Assembly: GCA_910578795.1 (NCBI GenBank)
Contig: CAJTSD010000048.1
Coordinates: 1 to 26,586 of the forward strand
DNA length: 26,586 nucleotides
Source: an uncultured Lachnospiraceae bacterium
GTDB lineage: Bacteria; Bacillota; Clostridia; Lachnospirales; Lachnospiraceae
Direction: 5' to 3'
Shown here in pieces: positions 23,841 to 26,586 of this stretch. Position numbers and translations under genes: made by a program. Position 1 is the stretch's first letter. The number at the start of each line of letters is the position of its first letter. The notes beneath the pieces are model-generated. The model was not told the DNA's origin, did no database searches, and was given only the letters and a program-made list of their open reading frames with translations.

Positions 23841-24935
23841 TTACAACGCCTCAATTACAACCGCATGCGCAATTCCGGGAACATTCTGCCCTTCATTAAA
23901 AGAAGTCTTATTGAGCAGCGCACCCGTCGGGACAAACAGCACCCGCTTCCATTGCTTTTTTGCAAGCTTTGGCAGAATATGCGCGGACAATACCACTGCA
24001 GAACACCCGCATCCGCTTCCTCCCGCATGGACGTCCTGCTTTTTTGCATCGTAAATCAACATGCCGCAGTCATAATGATTGTCGGATATATCAATGTCTT
24101 CCTGTGAAAGCAAATTAAACAGCGCCTGCTGTCCTACACTTCCAAGGTCGCCGGTAAAAATTGCGTCATAATCCTTCGGCGTTCTTGCGAAATCCTTCAA
24201 ATGCGTGGAAATGGTCCATGCCGCTGCCGGCGCCATTGCGCACCCCATATTAAAGGAATCCTTAATGCCGAAATCTTCTATTTTCCCAACCGTAACTCCC
24301 GTTATTCCAACTTTTCCGCCATGCTCTGATTCCAATACGTTTTTAATCTGTCTGCCTGTTGTCGATTTTCCGTTTGCATTTCCTTCCTGAAGCAGAAACG
24401 CCGCACTTCCCGTCACTGTCCAGGAAGCGTAGAGCGGTCTTTGGCTTCCGTATTCCAAAGGGAACCGGAATTCCTTCTGTGCACTTGCAAAATGGCTTGA
24501 GGTAAGCGCAATGACCCTGTCCGCATAGCCTGCCGCAATATTCATGCTGCCAAGAATCAGCGATTCCCCGCACGTTGAGCATGCGCCATACAGTCCGAAC
24601 AGCGGAATATTATAATCTTTGATTCCAAACGAGCTTGCGATATTCTGCCCCAGTAAATCTCCCGCAAATAAAAACCGTATATCATTTGCCTGTGCGCATG
24701 TCTTTTGCAGCGTAAGCGCAACCGCCTGCTTTTGCAGCTGGCTTTCCGCCTTTTCCCAGGAATCTTCGCCGAACATATCATTTTTGTCTTCGCTTACCTT
24801 ATCAAAGCTGCCCGCAAGCGGTCCCTCATTTTCCATTTGTCCTACAATGTTTCCGCTGCCCATAATCAGCACCGGCTTTGCATATGCCACACTCGATGTG
24901 CCGAGGGGTTTGTTTTTTGGTGTATTGTTTTCCAT
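23841..24935 (-). CDS. spoVAD: Stage V sporulation protein AD
   Basis: SpoVAD is a thiolase-fold protein that binds dipicolinic acid and helps its uptake into the forespore. The 364-residue product matches the family along its length: NEGPLAGSFDK (36-46), FLFAGDLLGQN (88-98), YGACSTCGES (116-125, the thiolase nucleophile position), TSSHFASAQKEFRFPLEYG (145-163), MGCAMAPAAAWT, FTGDLGSVG and AGGSGCGCSAVV. An in-family oddity is a hydrophilic insertion around 186-208 and an N-terminal tail, making it somewhat longer than the roughly 340-residue Bacillus protein. The ATG at 24935 has GGAGG seven bases upstream; an earlier start codon has none. The usual partners spoVAC and spoVAE are not adjacent: trpS lies upstream and an acyl-CoA synthetase downstream. 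Confidence 0.93.
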   Translation of the reverse strand: MENNTPKNKPLGTSSVAYAKPVLIMGSGNIVGQMENEGPLAGSFDKVSEDKNDMFGEDSWEKAESQLQKQAVALTLQKTCAQANDIRFLFAGDLLGQNIASSFGIKDYNIPLFGLYGACSTCGESLILGSMNIAAGYADRVIALTSSHFASAQKEFRFPLEYGSQRPLYASWTVTGSAAFLLQEGNANGKSTTGRQIKNVLESEHGGKVGITGVTVGKIEDFGIKDSFNMGCAMAPAAAWTISTHLKDFARTPKDYDAIFTGDLGSVGQQALFNLLSQEDIDISDNHYDCGMLIYDAKKQDVHAGGSGCGCSAVVLSAHILPKLAKKQWKRVLFVPTGALLNKTSFNEGQNVPGIAHAVVIEAL

Positions 24936-25049
24936 GCCAATCCTCCATTTCAAAACAGTCTTTACTTTTATACATATCTCTTCATATCCCTTTAATTCTT
25001 ATCTTTTCTCGAACATTTCATAACTATACACATAATTTGAGGCAATTAT

Positions 25050-25079
25050 AAAAAGAGGCTTTCACATAAGCCTCTTTTT
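25050..25079 (-). terminator. Intrinsic terminator of trpS
   Basis: AAAAAGAGGCTT (25050-25061) and AAGCCTCTTTTT (25068-25079) form a perfect 12-bp stem with a 6-base loop; the T run belongs to the minus-strand direction. It lies 4 bases past the trpS stop. Confidence 0.93.
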
Positions 25080-25083
25080 GTTT

Positions 25084-26178
25084 TTATTTTGCATATTTTT
25101 TGCTCTGTTCCCGTATCAGCTCCATATCCTGGAAATAATCTATTTTCATGGCATTTTTCACTTCGGACAGTGTTTGTGCCGCAACTTCTCTTGCTGCGTC
25201 GGAACCCTTCTTTAAAATATTGTAAATCTCGGGAATATCCTTCTCATACTCCGCGCGCCTGTTTCTGATTGGCTCAAGCTCCTCCTGAACGACATTATTC
25301 AGGAATTTCTTAACCTTCACGTCTCCAAGACCGCCTCTTTGATAATGCGCTTTCATTTCATCAAGATTTGCATAATCCGGACAGTACCGCTCAAAATGCT
25401 CATCCTTTGCAAATGCGTCAAGATAGGTAAATACCGTATTCCCCTCCAAGTGTCCGGGGTCGCTCACCTGCAGGTGAAGCGGATCTGTGTACATGCTCAT
25501 AATCTTTGTGCGTACCTCGTCCGCACTGTCCGCAAGGTAAATGCAGTTTCCAAGCGATTTGCTCATTTTCGCTTTTCCGTCCGTTCCGGGAAGACGCTTG
25601 CACGCTTCCGCCTTTGGAATCAGCGCCTTTGGCTCTACCAGCACAGGATTTTCAGGCGCATACACGGAATTGAACTTATGCACGATTTCCTTTGTCTGCT
25701 CAATCATCGGAAGCTGGTCCTCACCCACTGGCACAACGTTTGCCTTGCAGAACGTGATATCTGCTGCCTGACTGATCGGGTACGTGAAAAAGCCTACCGG
25801 AATGCTCGCCTCAAAATTACGAAGCTGAATTTCGTTTTTTACGGTCGGATTGCGCTGCAGTCTCGCAACCGTAACTAAGTTCATGTAATAGAATGTAAGT
25901 TCTGTCAATTCAGAAATCTGCGATTGGATAAAAAGTGTCGATTTTGTCGGATCCAACCCCACCGCAAGATAATCAAGCGCCACCTCAATTACGTTTTGAC
26001 GCACTTTTTCGGGATTTTCAAAGTTATCGGTCAGTGCCTGTGCATCTGCTATCATAATATATATTTTATCAAATTCTCCTGAATTTTGAAGCTCCACACG
26101 CTGTCTGAGCGAGCCTACGTAATGTCCGATGTGAAGTCTTCCTGTCGGTCTGTCGCCTGTTAATATGATTTTGCTCAT
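25084..26178 (-). CDS. trpS: Tryptophanyl-tRNA synthetase
   Basis: Class I synthetase that charges tRNA(Trp). The product is 364 residues. The N-terminus is LTGDRPTGRLHIGHYVGSL, with the ATP-binding HIGH at 16-19 in full, whereas many bacterial TrpRS have a degraded TIGN-type motif; the second signature is KMSKS at 204-208. QAADITFCKANVVPVGEDQ (137-155) is the conserved tryptophan/ATP pocket region. This HIGH-type form is a distinct TrpRS subgroup. The start at 26178 is supported by AAAGGGG eight bases upstream. The short leader (about 45 bases) shows no T-box or Trp-codon leader peptide, so the usual Gram-positive trpS control is not evident. It is monocistronic, between a strong promoter and terminator. 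Confidence 0.96.
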   Translation of the reverse strand: MSKIILTGDRPTGRLHIGHYVGSLRQRVELQNSGEFDKIYIMIADAQALTDNFENPEKVRQNVIEVALDYLAVGLDPTKSTLFIQSQISELTELTFYYMNLVTVARLQRNPTVKNEIQLRNFEASIPVGFFTYPISQAADITFCKANVVPVGEDQLPMIEQTKEIVHKFNSVYAPENPVLVEPKALIPKAEACKRLPGTDGKAKMSKSLGNCIYLADSADEVRTKIMSMYTDPLHLQVSDPGHLEGNTVFTYLDAFAKDEHFERYCPDYANLDEMKAHYQRGGLGDVKVKKFLNNVVQEELEPIRNRRAEYEKDIPEIYNILKKGSDAAREVAAQTLSEVKNAMKIDYFQDMELIREQSKKYAK

Positions 26179-26230
26179 TTTACGTTCCCCTTTGGTTTGT
26201 ATGCTTATTTTAAATAGTTAATCTTCTGTT

Positions 26231-26259
26231 ATACTAGCATTATTTCGCGGATGCGTCAA
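26231..26259 (-). promoter_or_regulatory. Promoter of trpS
   Basis: TTGACG (26259-26254), 17-base spacer, TAGTAT (26236-26231), with an extended TGC before the -10. It lies 53 bases from the start codon. Confidence 0.75.
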
Positions 26260-26269
26260 TCTTTTTGCC

Positions 26270-26398
26270 GTGATCTCATCCAATGAAACACGCCTTCCCC
26301 CGAAACGCCCGGTAAAAAAGCTCTCCCCAAAACAGCTTGCATTCCCTAATAATTCCGAGGAGCCTGAGAATCATTCCGAACCTGATAATTCATCTTAA
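26270..26398 (+). other. Possible 42-codon ORF in the trpS-csrA gap
   Basis: The 338-base gap between trpS and csrA contains the trpS promoter, the csrA leader and this frame. It runs from a GTG at 26270 to TAA at 26396-26398 and would encode a Lys/Pro-rich then acidic Ser/Glu/Pro/Asn tail (such as NNSEEPENHSEPDNSS). No ribosome-binding site is visible, and the start overlaps the region just upstream of the trpS promoter. It could be a remnant or chance. A perfect 14-base palindrome, TCATCTTAAGATGA (26390-26403), covers its stop codon. Confidence 0.15.
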
Positions 26399-26454
26399 GA
26401 TGATACACTCCACGCAAAATGTTACATTGGTACATTTGTTCGAAAAAAATCACA

Positions 26455-26510
26455 GGAAACCAGGGAAAAATGCAAGGCGGCACATACGCAATGTATGGGA
26501 ACAAGGAGGT
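26455..26510 (+). promoter_or_regulatory. csrA leader with GGA motifs and a hairpin
   Basis: Four GGA triplets lie at 26455, 26464, 26498 and 26505; the last is in ACAAGGAGGT, one base from the CsrA-site core ACARGGAUGU and overlapping the Shine-Dalgarno sequence. CATAC-GCAAT-GTATG (26483-26497) is a 5-bp hairpin between them. This layout matches CsrA-type autorepression; the assignment is inference. Confidence 0.4.
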
Positions 26511-26516
26511 TAAACT

Positions 26517-26586
26517 ATGCTTCGGTTATCGGTTACGAAAAACGAGTATCTTATGATTGGCAAAGATGTCCGGCTGACATTCCTCG
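26517..26586 (+). CDS. csrA: Divergent CsrA-family RNA-binding protein (first 23 codons)
   Basis: AAGGAGG lies seven bases before the ATG, and the 23 visible residues read MLRLSVTKNEYLMIGKDVRL onward, aligning without gaps to the CsrA start (M-L-x-L-[ST]-R-K-x-G-E-x-L-M-I-G). CsrA dimers bind GGA motifs in mRNA leaders and block translation; in Firmicutes the usual target is flagellin mRNA, with FliW as antagonist. Here the RNA-contacting arginine 6 is valine, position 7 is threonine and glycine 9 is asparagine, so this looks like a paralogue or an altered-specificity form. The rest is beyond the window edge, so the second RNA-binding region (around R44) cannot be checked. Confidence 0.7.
   Translation, partial: MLRLSVTKNEYLMIGKDVRLTFL

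Noticed and set aside
24936..25049. Sigma-G promoter for spoVAD
   Set aside because: AGAATT with TATGTATA lies at a plausible spacing, but the -10 does not match CATNNTA; a weak sigma-A reading (TTAAAG, 17 bases, TATAAA) is equally possible, so no promoter is called.
1..26586. CRISPR array, tRNA or rRNA genes, insertion sequences
   Set aside because: No regularly spaced direct repeats, tRNA cloverleaf with GTTCGA arm, rRNA-like block or transposase was recognised on either strand.

Overview
The window reads as the chromosome of a low-to-mid GC, Gram-positive, motile and spore-forming clostridium, most likely a Lachnospiraceae member. The evidence is the gene content and order: a rho-rpmE-DUF1385-prmC-prfA cluster, aspS-gatCAB, spoVAD, a DUF4364 protein, a YvyF-like flagellar-type zinc protein, a chemotaxis receptor and a CsrA-like protein. 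Start sites have strong GGAGG-type Shine-Dalgarno sequences and the promoters are TTGAAA/TATAAT-type. No rRNA, tRNA, CRISPR array or insertion sequence was seen. Almost everything is on the minus strand; only the malic enzyme, its DUF4364 neighbour and the csrA start are on the plus strand.

Layout. 1-1565 (minus): the 5' two-thirds or so of an AT-rich restriction-modification fusion (PD-(D/E)XK nuclease plus N6-adenine methylase) that runs off the left edge. Its promoter carries a LexA/DinR-like palindrome between the -35 and -10. 1739-2197: a small zinc-finger/HTH protein. 2348-7705: promoter, structured leader, aspS, a double hairpin, then gatC, gatA and gatB. This is a route for misacylated aspartyl-tRNA followed by amidation. 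7713-9278: a membrane chemotaxis receptor. 9437-14488: rho, rpmE (own promoter and own terminator), a DUF1385 membrane protein, prmC and prfA, ending in a strong terminator. 14509-15861: a MATE transporter, divergent from malic enzyme and DUF4364 (16056-17741).

17738-23824 is the least conventional part. One promoter appears to drive an acyl-CoA synthetase, a PocR-domain sensor with a degenerate histidine-kinase-like body, a c-di-GMP phosphodiesterase with a broken GGDEF motif, and the replication-fork AAA+ protein RarA, with gaps of 20 to 46 bases. The first three genes suggest a ligand-sensing module coupling metabolism of a small organic acid to c-di-GMP turnover. That is inference from gene order and motifs. 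23841-24935 is a spoVAD gene without spoVAC or spoVAE beside it. 25084-26259 is trpS with its promoter and terminator. The right edge holds the first 23 codons of a divergent csrA whose leader has several GGA motifs and a hairpin, suggesting self-regulation.

Limits: family calls come from motif reading only. The restriction gene and csrA are cut by the window edges. Promoter, operator and RNA-structure calls were made by eye.
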